The notes beneath the pieces are model-generated. The model was not told the origin of the DNA. It made no database searches and saw nothing but the letters and a program-made list of their open reading frames with translations. Positions 7,582-14,419 of a stretch of 48,601 bases of DNA are shown in pieces. This DNA is from a virus, in IMG/VR virus record IMGVR_UViG_3300049846_001619, positions 1 to 48,601 of that record. One strand, 5' to 3'. The translations under genes were made by a program, and so were the position numbers. The number at the start of each line of letters is the position of its first letter. The first letter of the stretch is position 1.

Positions 7582-7621
7582 GCCCATTTGGGCTGAGGGC
7601 CTCAGCCCATTTGGGCTGAGG
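7582..7621. repeat. Two 17-bp direct repeats forming a nested dyad
   Basis: GCCCATTTGGGCTGAGG occurs at 7582-7598 and again at 7605-7621. Between and across the copies lies an inverted repeat, GGCTGAG (7591-7597) with CTCAGCC (7601-7607), and each copy contains CCCATTTGGG, itself nearly palindromic. The block lies 56 bases upstream of the winged-helix replication gene and could be its binding site. Confidence 0.75.
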
Positions 7622-7939
7622 GGTAGGGGTCTGGAACCCTACAAGTCGGTCTAAAGAAATCGCTGGCTTACGTGAAAAGTCCCGAAGGCGATTTCCTTGA
7701 TCTTTTTTCGTTTTGACGTGCCCGCGTGTAGAGGTCGCAAATGGCCCTTTGGGGTAGCCGACGGGGTAGATCCGGGTAGCCTTGGATGGTCCGAAAAGTG
7801 AAAACACTTCGACGGGCCAAGCTACTGACCGATTCAAAATCGAATTAAAAAATGATTTTTTTGTTGCGGGATAATTCGAGACGTGTAACATTCGCCCTCG
7901 CTCTGAGTTTCTTTTCGTTCGTGTTGCTCGCACGGCAAG

Positions 7940-7975
7940 CCCGATTAATCCTGGCAAGGTGAGAATCGGGTTTTT
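7940..7975 (+). terminator. Rightward hairpin with T run (possible terminator)
   Basis: CCCGATT (7940-7946) pairs with AATCGGG (7964-7970), with 17 bases between, and is followed by TTTTTGCTTTTT. It looks like a weak plus-strand terminator, yet no plus-strand gene lies upstream of it. It could end a small antisense or non-coding RNA, or be a chance hairpin. Confidence 0.35.
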
Positions 7976-8081
7976 GCTTTTTCTGATTGCGCGTTTACAC
8001 GTACCTCAAAAGCCGGCTAGATGCCGACAGTTTTTTTACTACCCAAACAAACTTTTCTTACCCTCTGCTCAAAAAGCGGGC

Positions 8082-8119
8082 AAAAAAAAATAGTCGCCCC
8101 GTTTGTTAAACGAAGCGAC
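8082..8119 (-). terminator. Rho-independent terminator of the recombination operon
   Basis: On the minus strand GTCGC and CGTTT pair with AAACG and GCGAC in one interrupted stem (8119-8093), followed by TA and nine T (8090-8082). It lies 34 bases past the stop of the gene at 8153 and separates the recombination genes from the replication genes. Confidence 0.85.
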
Positions 8120-8152
8120 CGGCTAAAAACGAAGGCCGGGAAACTGCTCTAC

Positions 8153-8668
8153 TTAAAATGGTACCGTGGAAGGATCAGGCGCATCAAATCCGCCCGGTGA
8201 GCCGCGCAACGGTGCAGGTGGTTCCCCTTGAGCCGCCGCAAATGACGCTTGAATAAACCCACGCACATAGCGTGCATCCTTTTTGTCCTCTTGCACAATC
8301 AACTTGCACGGTCTACCGATCCACTCGCCAATGCGTTCGCGTGCGTTAGTTTCCATTGCCGTATGATCATCGCCTTCAGGCTCAGCTAGCCCAAGGCCAA
8401 CATAGGCTTTGCAAAGGCGTGCCATACCTTCGATATACCATTTCATGGCGTCGGGCCGATTGTCGCAGGACGCCATGGTGTAGTCTGGAACAAACCAATC
8501 GACCTTAACTTCCTTGTCGATTGTTGAGCGCACCATGATTTCCCACTTTAACGCACCGTTCGGCATCGTCACTTCCTTGATCGATTCGATATGGCTCGGA
8601 TCAAAGATGCCGACGGGATGGCGTCCGATGTTTTCCTGAGCTTTTTTGATTTGGTCTTTGAGATTCAC
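8153..8668 (-). CDS. Putative single-stranded DNA-binding or recombination accessory protein
   Basis: I start at the GTG at 8668, which overlaps the upstream stop as GTGA and follows a good AGAGGA site; the product has 171 residues. The body holds mixed strands and helices. The tail is flexible, glycine/proline-rich and acidic, ending PDPSTVPF, like the terminal PF tail by which SSB proteins bind partners. It lies in one operon with a Sak4-like ATPase and a RecB-like nuclease, a setting where phage SSBs are common. I cannot see an OB fold by eye, so the call rests on the tail and context. Confidence 0.45.
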   Translation of the reverse strand: MNLKDQIKKAQENIGRHPVGIFDPSHIESIKEVTMPNGALKWEIMVRSTIDKEVKVDWFVPDYTMASCDNRPDAMKWYIEGMARLCKAYVGLGLAEPEGDDHTAMETNARERIGEWIGRPCKLIVQEDKKDARYVRGFIQASFAAAQGEPPAPLRGSPGGFDAPDPSTVPF

Positions 8669-9018
8669 TTGGTCTTTTCCTCTGGTTTTCTTTTTTGTGA
8701 TTGGTCGTGAGTGTACTTGTCTGGGTAGCGTCTCTTCAGCTTTGCAATGTTGATTCCGCCTAGTTCCTCCATGCTTATTTCTAATGTGTTTCCCAATGCC
8801 GCAACGTACCACAGCACGTCGCCTAGCTCCTCAATGAGTTTCGTTTTATCAACAGCGTGCTTGTGAAATACCGCTTTTTTCACTAGGTCGATGAATTCCC
8901 CTGCCTCACCACAAAGGCCTATCGCGTAGTCGACCAAAGCCGCCTGGTCTAGGTCCAGAGGTTCACGCTCGCGCTTCATGGTCCGCGTGACCGCTTCCGC
9001 GTACTCATTCATTTTCAT
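8665..9018 (-). CDS. MazG-like nucleotide pyrophosphohydrolase
   Basis: The chosen ATG at 9018 shares a base with the upstream stop (TGATG). The 117-residue protein carries the all-alpha NTP pyrophosphatase pattern: GLCGEAGEF-x-D, giving the E-x2-E side of the metal site, then LIEELGDVLWYVA with E-E-x2-D. The closing INIAKLKRRYPDKY is typical of phage MazG-like proteins. These enzymes hydrolyse nucleoside triphosphates to monophosphates and pyrophosphate. In phages they may clean the nucleotide pool or lower alarmone levels; which applies here is unknown. Confidence 0.88.
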   Translation of the reverse strand: MKMNEYAEAVTRTMKREREPLDLDQAALVDYAIGLCGEAGEFIDLVKKAVFHKHAVDKTKLIEELGDVLWYVAALGNTLEISMEELGGINIAKLKRRYPDKYTHDQSQKRKPEEKTK

Positions 9019-9260
9019 CAGAATTCGTACTCCCAATCACGCATTAAAATATCGTCGATCGATGGCGTATATTTTTCAAAATATACCCCATCTTTGTATC
9101 GCCATATTTCGCCATCTTTGACACCTACATAAACAGGGCTTTCGGAAGCGCGCTTAAATCCCGCAGCCGTTGCCCAACCCTTGCGGTACGCAAAGCCGCC
9201 TTGATCAGAATATGCAACGCAAATTTCTAAGGCGGTCTGCATCTTGACATGTCTGCTCAT
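9018..9260 (-). CDS. DUF2829/Tad2-like small protein (candidate anti-Thoeris)
   Basis: The protein has 80 residues. It follows the DUF2829 layout: an N-terminal helix (ALEICVAYSDQGG), then AYRKGW, a beta-rich centre, and a closing YTPSIDDILMRDWEYEF that resembles the family's D-x-LAxDW ending. DUF2829 includes Tad2, which sequesters the cyclic ADP-ribose-type signal of the Thoeris defence; other members are uncharacterised. It sits in the early recombination operon between the ATPase and MazG-like genes, a usual place for counter-defence genes. Family match is moderate; function is inferred. Confidence 0.5.
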   Translation of the reverse strand: MSRHVKMQTALEICVAYSDQGGFAYRKGWATAAGFKRASESPVYVGVKDGEIWRYKDGVYFEKYTPSIDDILMRDWEYEF

Positions 9261-10228
9261 GGCTGAAATTCCTCGCTGTAGCGATAGCCCTTAGCCTTTA
9301 GGCCATCGTCATGAGCCTTAGCCACAACTTCAAACTTGTTCGGATATGGCTTTTTAATGCCCTCTAGGATTGAATCACGGCACTTAGATTCAAGCCTAAA
9401 ATGCGAATGAAATTTTACCAGAAATTCTCCCTCGGCTGATTTGTAGGCATAGCCAACAATCGGAACCCAACCCGACAGCCATTCATTGAGAGAACGCTTA
9501 ATGCTGGGTACGATTTTCTCAACGTCTTTTTCGATGCCTGATTTTGATTCGACTGGCTTGGTTATCGTTGAGACGTGGCTGGTCATCGCAATCGGCATGA
9601 TGGACTTAAGCCTATCGATACCACCCATAAATAGGCCATCAGCCAGCGAGTAGCCGCGGCCATAACTCATATCCGACAGGTCTTTGATGGCGTTATCGCG
9701 GCAAATCTTTTCGACTGCCAGCTTGTAAAGAGCATCTACCGAATCAATCACGATAGTCGTGATGCCTACGGTTTGTAGGTGTTTCGTCTGATAGCCCTGC
9801 CAAATGGCCTTCAGCGCTCCCTCGAATTTCTCCCATGAATCTAGCTTGTGCGGCCAGTATCGCGAGGCTTGATAACAGCCAGGCTCAAACGGCAGGATGT
9901 AGGCCCCAGCATAGCCACCAAAAAACGTGGTTTTGCCGCAGCCCTGGGCACCGTAAATCAGCATGTGTTGATTGCGGAATAGCGCACCAAATGGCGGGGC
10001 ACCGGCTACAGGAAATAGCGCCTCAAGCGGGTTTGTTGGGGCCGCCGCTGGCTTAGGCTCTGGGTGTTCCGGTAGCGCTGCTATTGCCTCTGCTGTTGCT
10101 GCTGTCGGCTTTGGCTCATCGACCGGCGCAGCTGTTGAAACTGCGGCTACAGTTGGCGTTGCTATAGGTGCCGTCTTTGCCCTGGCTATGGGTTTAGAAA
10201 CGATTGCTTTAGCTTTTTGCTGTTCCAC
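9257..10228 (-). CDS. Sak4-like RecA-fold ATPase (phage AAA_24 type)
   Basis: Starts with GTG at 10228, overlapping the upstream stop as TAGTG, behind an AAGGAAGG site. The first 65 of 323 residues are an alanine/proline-rich, probably disordered leader. The core has Walker A GAQGCGKTT (93-101), Walker B TTIVIDSVD (157-165), a SYGRGY motif and a sensor strand AMTSHVS. Phage proteins of this kind (Sak4) act as single-strand annealing or RecA-like recombinases that need an SSB partner. Flanking nuclease and SSB-like genes support that role. The long Ala/Pro leader is unusual. Confidence 0.8.
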   Translation of the reverse strand: MEQQKAKAIVSKPIARAKTAPIATPTVAAVSTAAPVDEPKPTAATAEAIAALPEHPEPKPAAAPTNPLEALFPVAGAPPFGALFRNQHMLIYGAQGCGKTTFFGGYAGAYILPFEPGCYQASRYWPHKLDSWEKFEGALKAIWQGYQTKHLQTVGITTIVIDSVDALYKLAVEKICRDNAIKDLSDMSYGRGYSLADGLFMGGIDRLKSIMPIAMTSHVSTITKPVESKSGIEKDVEKIVPSIKRSLNEWLSGWVPIVGYAYKSAEGEFLVKFHSHFRLESKCRDSILEGIKKPYPNKFEVVAKAHDDGLKAKGYRYSEEFQP

Positions 10229-11055
10229 TATTGGGCCTTCCTTTTTAGGGTTTCATCGCGTCCGGTAATGCAGAGTGTCAAAAATTCGCATGGCCCAAAA
10301 GGACCAATGCAAGCATTGCAGTTATATGGCCATTGGTCCACGTCATCTATTGATAGCTGCTTAGTGATTTCCTCGTTAGTTTTTAGGCGGTTTTCTCGCA
10401 GCATTTCGACTTCAGTATCATCAAACGTAACAATAAACTCGCGATACTCGTTAGCGTCTTTGGTGTAAATGTCTAACACGCGCTCGGCATATTCGGTTGG
10501 CGTTTCGTTTTTATTCTGGCGTGTGAGCGTCTTTTTCACCTGACGATACCGCACGCCTTCAACCTCAAACCCGCGTTTGCGAATACCATCGTAATAAGAT
10601 GCGATTTGATCATTGAGCCGCAGCGATAGCGCGAATAACTGACCGTCCTCAAAACGGCTAGTAGTCTTGTCCTCGATGATCCATAGCTGATCGTCGACTA
10701 CACTAATTGCGTCGATCGTGCCTTGTTCCTCGGCACTTTCGTCATAGACAGCCACCTCACTCAATTGTGTCCGCAAACCATCCGGGAACGCCTTTATATA
10801 GCCGGCGCAGTAAGCATAGACTTGATCAGCTGTATAGGCTGGTAAGTCCGGCGCGGTCGCTAGTTCATAGCTAATCATGCCGCGCATTACTGGCGAATCT
10901 GCACCTAACCGTAAAGCCTCGAGGCCTTTGTGATAGGCCGATCCGATTGTAAGAGCTCGCGAGGGATCGGCAGGCTTTAGGCCTTTGACGAAACCAAAAT
11001 AGACCTTGCGTGGACAGTCACGCCAAGCACGGCGCATAGTCGCTCTAATTCTCAT
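10228..11055 (-). CDS. PD-(D/E)XK exonuclease of the RecB/Cas4 type with Fe-S cysteines
   Basis: The protein has 275 residues. Nuclease motifs in order: GSAYHKGLEAL (motif I His), EEQGTIDAISV (the Asp), WIIEDKTT (the E-x-K) and a later Q-x3-YYDG. C14 (in CPRKVY) and four C-terminal cysteines (C246, C249, C256, C262) match the iron-sulfur staple of Cas4, AddB and related nucleases. It probably resects DNA ends to give single strands for the Sak4-like partner encoded directly downstream. A Cas4-like role in spacer uptake is unlikely, as no CRISPR genes are present. Confidence 0.85.
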   Translation of the reverse strand: MRIRATMRRAWRDCPRKVYFGFVKGLKPADPSRALTIGSAYHKGLEALRLGADSPVMRGMISYELATAPDLPAYTADQVYAYCAGYIKAFPDGLRTQLSEVAVYDESAEEQGTIDAISVVDDQLWIIEDKTTSRFEDGQLFALSLRLNDQIASYYDGIRKRGFEVEGVRYRQVKKTLTRQNKNETPTEYAERVLDIYTKDANEYREFIVTFDDTEVEMLRENRLKTNEEITKQLSIDDVDQWPYNCNACIGPFGPCEFLTLCITGRDETLKRKAQ

Positions 11056-11230
11056 TCGCAGCCCTTTCCCTTTGCCGTCTCAGCCACGTTTCCAAGTCTG
11101 AGCGCTCTACTAGCGTAGCCCTGCCTACTCTGATTGCCTTTAGTTCCCCGGCTGTGATCGCAGCCTTCAGCGTCTTTAACGCCAAGCCGTATTCTTCGGC
11201 TGCTGAAATAATGTTCAGTATACTGGCCAT
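11045..11230 (-). CDS. Excisionase-like / MerR-type helix-turn-helix protein (61 aa)
   Basis: The sequence reads AAEEYGLALKTLKAAITAGE (helix-turn-helix), then LKAIRVGRATLVERSDLETWL (wing and closing helix), the classic HTH_17/excisionase pattern. It is the first gene of the leftward early operon, at the divergent control region, so it probably regulates that region rather than excision; no integrase is present. A ribosome site GGAAGGGG lies upstream of the ATG at 11230. It overlaps the next gene by 11 bases. Confidence 0.82.
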   Translation of the reverse strand: MASILNIISAAEEYGLALKTLKAAITAGELKAIRVGRATLVERSDLETWLRRQRERAANEN

Positions 11231-11355
11231 AAAACGATACCCCTTCCAATTTGCTAAATCCGGATAAATCGCGCTTTAGAGGCGATTTAGTGCTTTACGG
11301 TTTACCCTTGGGTCGGTACGGTGTAAACACAAAAGCCAAGGCAATGGGGAAAAAA
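11231..11355. promoter_or_regulatory. Divergent early control region with paired repeats
   Basis: This 125-bp space separates the leftward operon from the rightward block. It holds an inverted repeat TAAATCGC (11265-11272) / GCGATTTA (11282-11289), a tandem TTTACGG-TTTACCC (11294-11307) and a wider dyad GTTTAC (11300-11305) / GTAAAC (11323-11328). The half-sites match those in the dyad at 4501-4518. TTTACA/TTTACC can be read as a -35 in either direction with 17 bases to TAAACC/TAAACA, weak -10 matches. Both promoters are probably here, but I cannot fix their exact places. Confidence 0.5.
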
Positions 11356-11976
11356 ATGGATGATGATGACGATAAACCGCAACGTGTCGGCGGTAGGCTT
11401 GGTGATACCGATGAACCTAAAATCATCGTAGGGATCGACCCTGGGAAAAATAACGCGCTGGTCGCCCTATCTTTGATTTCGCCTCACGCTAGGGCCTGGA
11501 TGGCCCCGCTGTCGATCAGACAAGGCGTGGCTATCCCAAGACTACCTAGTGATCTATTGCGCCTAGAAACTGCCCCTATCGTCTTTATTGAGCACCTACA
11601 CGGTAGGAAGGGATGGCAAGCAAAGGCCACATTTGGCTTGGGGGGATCTATGATAGCTATGGCTGCGCTCTGTGTAGCTAAGCGATGGCCTATCTACTTT
11701 GTGAGGCCTATGGCTTGGCGCAAGGCTATGGGTGTAAGGCGTGGCAATAAAAATGATGACGAATCGACTAAGGACCGCACTAGAGCACGCTTTGATGAGC
11801 TATTTCCTAATTCCGTTTTACCCCTGAGCTCGAAGCGCGCACGCAAGATCAATCACAATTTGACCGATGCCATGATGATAGCAGCCTATGGCGTGCAGCA
11901 TCTTGGATATCAATTTCAACAATGGAAATTTCAACCCTATTTGCAAGGTGCTGTTCGCATCAAATCAATGGACTAG
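11356..11976 (+). CDS. RuvC-like Holliday junction resolvase
   Basis: I start at the ATG at 11356 because it has a GGGGAAAAAA site spaced like that of the gene at 13653; upstream in-frame starts (11344, 11251) exist. The product has 206 residues, with an acidic leader (MDDDDDK) and then an RNase H-like fold: GIDPGKNNALVAL (D28), VFIEHLHG (E79) and NHNLTDAMMIAAY (D171). These acidic residues match the RuvC metal site. It should cut branched DNA during recombination or before packaging. It heads the rightward early block. Confidence 0.82.
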   Translation: MDDDDDKPQRVGGRLGDTDEPKIIVGIDPGKNNALVALSLISPHARAWMAPLSIRQGVAIPRLPSDLLRLETAPIVFIEHLHGRKGWQAKATFGLGGSMIAMAALCVAKRWPIYFVRPMAWRKAMGVRRGNKNDDESTKDRTRARFDELFPNSVLPLSSKRARKINHNLTDAMMIAAYGVQHLGYQFQQWKFQPYLQGAVRIKSMD

Positions 11977-11997
11977 AGCCGAAAGGGAAGCAGCAAA

Positions 11998-12147
11998 ATG
12001 GCTGAAAATCCGAAACTAGTAACTGTGATCACGGTAGCAGTTTTGTCTGTGATCGCTGTTCCCATTTGTAAATTTGTAGATTGGAACGCGACTAGACGCC
12101 GCCGAAAAACCCCCAACATGATTAACGTGAGGATCATTCGCAAATGA
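11998..12147 (+). CDS. Small single-span membrane protein (49 aa)
   Basis: Reads MAENPKLVTV and then a hydrophobic stretch (ITVAVLSVIAVPICKFV, residues 11-27), followed by a very basic tail (ATRRRRKTP). This fits a small inner-membrane protein with a cytoplasmic basic C-terminus. The ribosome site AAGGGAAG lies ahead of the ATG and the stop overlaps the next start as ATGA. Confidence 0.7.
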   Translation: MAENPKLVTVITVAVLSVIAVPICKFVDWNATRRRRKTPNMINVRIIRK

Positions 12148-12461
12148 ATAACGAGGAATTTTATGCCAAGCGGTTTCAGCGTGAGACGCTTATCAGAATC
12201 GAGGAAGGCACGTCTTTGCATTTTGCTAGCGAGACCTATCACGAGCGACTAGCTGCCGATGGCTTGTGCGTTAAGGTCAACGGAGATTGGCGACTAACCC
12301 CGAAGGCCTGCTCAATGCTGGTGCCAGTTTGCCGTTCAACAATCAGTGATGTAACCCTGGAAGGAAGCTTTAGCTATGGTCATCCGAACCCTGCTCTTGC
12401 CACTGAGTTTAGGACTAAACGCTTGCGTGAGCGCATACGCGAGCGTCACGCCAAAGGATAG
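12144..12461 (+). CDS. Hypothetical protein (105 aa)
   Basis: Coupled to the small membrane protein by ATGA. The protein is charged, with a middle part resembling a small winged or beta-hairpin domain (LCVKVNGDWRLTPKACSML), and it ends in a run of arginines (TKRLRERIRERHAKG). Its last 86 bases overlap the secreted nuclease gene in another frame. No family was recognised. Confidence 0.6.
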   Translation: MNNEEFYAKRFQRETLIRIEEGTSLHFASETYHERLAADGLCVKVNGDWRLTPKACSMLVPVCRSTISDVTLEGSFSYGHPNPALATEFRTKRLRERIRERHAKG

Positions 12462-12864
12462 TTGTGGCTGGCATGATGACTCCGTGTCGTGTGTCCATGT
12501 CGTTGACGTTCACGACGGCGATACAGTCAAGGTCGCTTTACCAAACGTGCCAACCTTTTTTGCCGAAATGCAGGTGCGCTTGGCTGGCATTGACGCGCCA
12601 GAGTTGACTGGTAAGACGCTATGCGAGCGTGTCCTGGCCGTCCAGGCTAGGGAGCTAGCAAAGAGCACGCTGGCTAAAGCTGTCCGCATCGACCTTAGGG
12701 ATATGCGCCACGACAAATATTTTCGCATTCTAGCTAACGTGATTGTGTTTGACGGCAGGCGTGAAATTGATCTAGCCGATGAGGTTCGCAAATCCCCCGG
12801 TGTCGTGGCCTATAGTGGCGACACCAAAAAACCATTTGTGTGCCCGGAAGGAAATAAACCATGA
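12376..12864 (+). CDS. Secreted staphylococcal-nuclease-like (SNase) protein
   Basis: The ATG at 12376 has an AAGGAAG site and lies inside the end of the upstream gene. The first 22 residues form a signal peptide, with LNAC (residues 14-17) as a possible lipobox. The SNase core shows VHDGDTVKV (D47, D49), RLAGIDAPEL (R68, D73, E76) and DKYFRILA (R117), the usual calcium and catalytic residues. The C-terminal strand after residue 130 is shortened compared with typical family members. It probably cuts DNA or RNA in the periplasm or at the envelope, perhaps degrading competing DNA entering the cell; that use is inferred. Confidence 0.85.
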   Translation: MVIRTLLLPLSLGLNACVSAYASVTPKDSCGWHDDSVSCVHVVDVHDGDTVKVALPNVPTFFAEMQVRLAGIDAPELTGKTLCERVLAVQARELAKSTLAKAVRIDLRDMRHDKYFRILANVIVFDGRREIDLADEVRKSPGVVAYSGDTKKPFVCPEGNKP

Positions 12865-13253
12865 ATAGAATGATGCGCCGTGCTTCGCTTGCTAACGGCA
12901 GACGATTGCAAAGGCAGGAATGGAATTTGTTTGCTGATGTAACTGAAACGGCCTACCACAAAACCGAGAGGCTAGCGGCAAACCCAGAATATAGGCCTGA
13001 CCGCATATTTCAGAATAACCACTACATTGTGCAAGTTTTCCATGGTCGCGAGATTCTAGGGTTTAAAGCGCACAAGCTAATGATCAGGCGTTCCGATGCT
13101 CAACCCATAGTGGCCTGGCATGACCTGCAACGAATCAAAGATGAAATCTATTCACCCGATCACGAAGCAATTCAATTTTTCCCGCGTCAGTCTGAGTTGG
13201 TCGACAAAGCGAATATCTACTGGCTTTGGATATTGGAAGGCGTTCAGACATGA
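12861..13253 (+). CDS. DUF7694-like phage protein (130 aa)
   Basis: The start overlaps the upstream stop as ATGA. The pattern N-x2-Y-x-VQV, a strand with LMIRR, then WHDLQRIKDEIYSPDHEAIQ, FPRQSELVDKAN and IYWLWIL matches a widespread uncharacterised phage family in my memory (DUF7694 or a relative). Function is unknown. It is coupled at both ends. Confidence 0.7.
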   Translation: MNRMMRRASLANGRRLQRQEWNLFADVTETAYHKTERLAANPEYRPDRIFQNNHYIVQVFHGREILGFKAHKLMIRRSDAQPIVAWHDLQRIKDEIYSPDHEAIQFFPRQSELVDKANIYWLWILEGVQT

Positions 13254-13504
13254 GACAGCAGTACATGCTATTGGCGTTCAACACTGAAAATCACTTAGAC
13301 ATTCGATTCTGCGACTACACTACGTCGATTGTAAAAGTGCAGGCCTGGGAGCGAGTGCCAAAGATTCAATTTACTGACTCGGGTCACGGTATAATTTTTG
13401 TTGCTAGACTTTCGCAGCAGCGCAGTAGAAAGCCGTGCAATGAGTTAAATATGCGTTGGGATTCTAGGGCTAAATCTTGGTATAGGCCTACCCCCAAAGA
13501 CTAG
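13250..13504 (+). CDS. Hypothetical protein (84 aa)
   Basis: The ATG at 13250 overlaps the upstream stop as ATGA; a longer frame to 13226 is less likely. It is a beta-rich small protein with two strands (QYMLLAFNT, GIIFVARLS) and a basic, tryptophan-rich end. No domain was recognised. It is the last gene before the terminator at 13542. Confidence 0.62.
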   Translation: MRQQYMLLAFNTENHLDIRFCDYTTSIVKVQAWERVPKIQFTDSGHGIIFVARLSQQRSRKPCNELNMRWDSRAKSWYRPTPKD

Positions 13505-13541
13505 CCAACAGACAGACTTAAAGCCGCCTAAACTAATCTAG

Positions 13542-13590
13542 GCTAAATCGCTATTACCATTGGAGTAATACGATTTAGCTTAAGTTTTTT
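13542..13590 (+). terminator. Rho-independent terminator of the first rightward unit
   Basis: GCTAAATCG (13542-13550) pairs perfectly with CGATTTAGC (13571-13579), with an inner TATTAC/GTAATA pairing. TTAAG and six T follow. It lies 38 bases after the last gene of the unit. Confidence 0.82.
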
Positions 13591-13652
13591 CCGCAAATAG
13601 TCGATAAGGGTTTTGTGGGCAGCAGCGAACAAACCAAACCGAGGGGAAAAAA

Positions 13653-13874
13653 ATGAGTTTTGAGCAAGCCAAAAAAAACTGGGTCAAAGCAACTAAAGAA
13701 TCAATTTTGGCTGATCAACGCGGTTTCGGGCCTGATATGGAAGCTGCATGGAAAAAGGTAGGTGAAGCTCTGGAAAAAATGCGTGAGGCAAAAGAAGCGG
13801 CAGAGCAAGAGGCCAAATATAAAGCGTGGTGTGAAAAAGGGTTATTGGATGACGTAGGCGATGGTCAGTCTTAA
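13653..13874 (+). CDS. Small charged helical protein (73 aa)
   Basis: A very strong ribosome site (GAGGGGAAAAAA) precedes the ATG. The protein is almost wholly helical and charged (ALEKMREAKEAAEQEAKYKAW is one long amphipathic helix), with an acidic end (LLDDVGDGQS). It has the look of a small early phage protein made in quantity. No family was recognised. Confidence 0.7.
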   Translation: MSFEQAKKNWVKATKESILADQRGFGPDMEAAWKKVGEALEKMREAKEAAEQEAKYKAWCEKGLLDDVGDGQS

Positions 13875-13941
13875 CAACAAAATGCCGGGCCTTCCCGGCT
13901 TAGATGAAACTGAACCCACAACCGGAAAGGAAAAACAAAAA

Positions 13942-14202
13942 ATGATCACTACAGCAATCGACACTTTTGACGGCATCACTGACCCATCAGCAAGCGAATG
14001 GTTTGCCGAAAATACAAAAGATGCTTTAGCTGTGCAGCGGTATGCCACGGGATCGCTCAACGCGCATCTTAGCGACGCTGATGCTGAGACAGTGCTAGCA
14101 GCTATCAAAATATGGCAGGCATATGACGGTGGCGAGGGCCAAAACTTTTTGCACTACCTCCGCGCTGAATTAGCTGAACAATGCAATCAGAGGATGCCAT
14201 GA
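13942..14202 (+). CDS. Hypothetical protein (86 aa)
   Basis: I chose the ATG at 13942 because GGAAAGGA lies upstream; in-frame starts at 13861 and 13882 would add a low-complexity, proline-rich leader read through a GCCGGG-CCTT-CCCGGC hairpin. The product is an acidic helical protein (LSDADAETVLAAIKIWQAYD in the middle). The stop overlaps the next start as ATGA. Confidence 0.62.
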   Translation: MITTAIDTFDGITDPSASEWFAENTKDALAVQRYATGSLNAHLSDADAETVLAAIKIWQAYDGGEGQNFLHYLRAELAEQCNQRMP

Positions 14203-14390
14203 AAAAACAAACGAAAAAAATCGGCAGACCAGCGCTGGACGAATCGGGCACCGTCAAAGTCTCTGTGCTTATTCCGCTAGATCGTTGGTACGAGATTATG
14301 GCGGTAGCCGCTAAGTCTGGCGATAGCTCAGCCGCAACAACAATTAGGCGTCTGCTGCTGTCGGGTCTCGAAACAAACAAGGCGGGATGA
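14199..14390 (+). CDS. Ribbon-helix-helix-like DNA-binding protein (63 aa)
   Basis: The ATG at 14199 overlaps the upstream stop as ATGA. A basic N-terminus (KKQTKKIGRPALDES) leads into a strand TVKVSVLIPLDRW, then a helix (YEIMAVAAKSGD) and a second helix (AATTIRRLLLSGLETN). This fits the ribbon-helix-helix class of small repressors. It is the second such protein in the window; the other is at 3676. Targets are unknown. Confidence 0.72.
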   Translation: MKKQTKKIGRPALDESGTVKVSVLIPLDRWYEIMAVAAKSGDSSAATTIRRLLLSGLETNKAG

Positions 14391-14419
14391 ACCCGCCAAA
14401 GCCGAAAGGATAAAAATTT

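Larger units (their letters stand above)
7527..8081. other. Long non-coding region, candidate origin/control region
   Basis: About 555 bases have no convincing gene. A minus-strand frame (7511-7957, TTG start) is open, but its product is basic and low-complexity with no recognisable fold, so I treat it as chance. The region holds a nested direct and inverted repeat (7582-7621), A/T-rich tracts (7840-7870), a hairpin with a T run reading to the right (7940-7975) and a TGTAAAC half-site on the minus strand at 7998-7992. It sits directly upstream of the replication genes, where an origin or control region would be expected. Confidence 0.5.

Noticed and set aside
7511-7957. Minus-strand open frame of 148 codons with a TTG start
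   Set aside because: The product is basic, low in fold-like pattern and runs through the nested repeat and hairpins. An internal ATG is possible, but no domain or clear coupling supports it. I treat the area as control sequence.
10228-11055. Reading the Fe-S nuclease as a CRISPR Cas4
   Set aside because: No CRISPR array or other cas gene is visible; a phage recombination nuclease fits the neighbours better.
11052-11249. Second minus-strand frame over the excisionase-like gene
   Set aside because: It is out of frame with the clear HTH protein and has no domain.
13882-13903. GCCGGG-CCTT-CCCGGC hairpin as a terminator
   Set aside because: No T run follows it and it lies within a unit of coupled genes. 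It may affect translation start choice at 13942.
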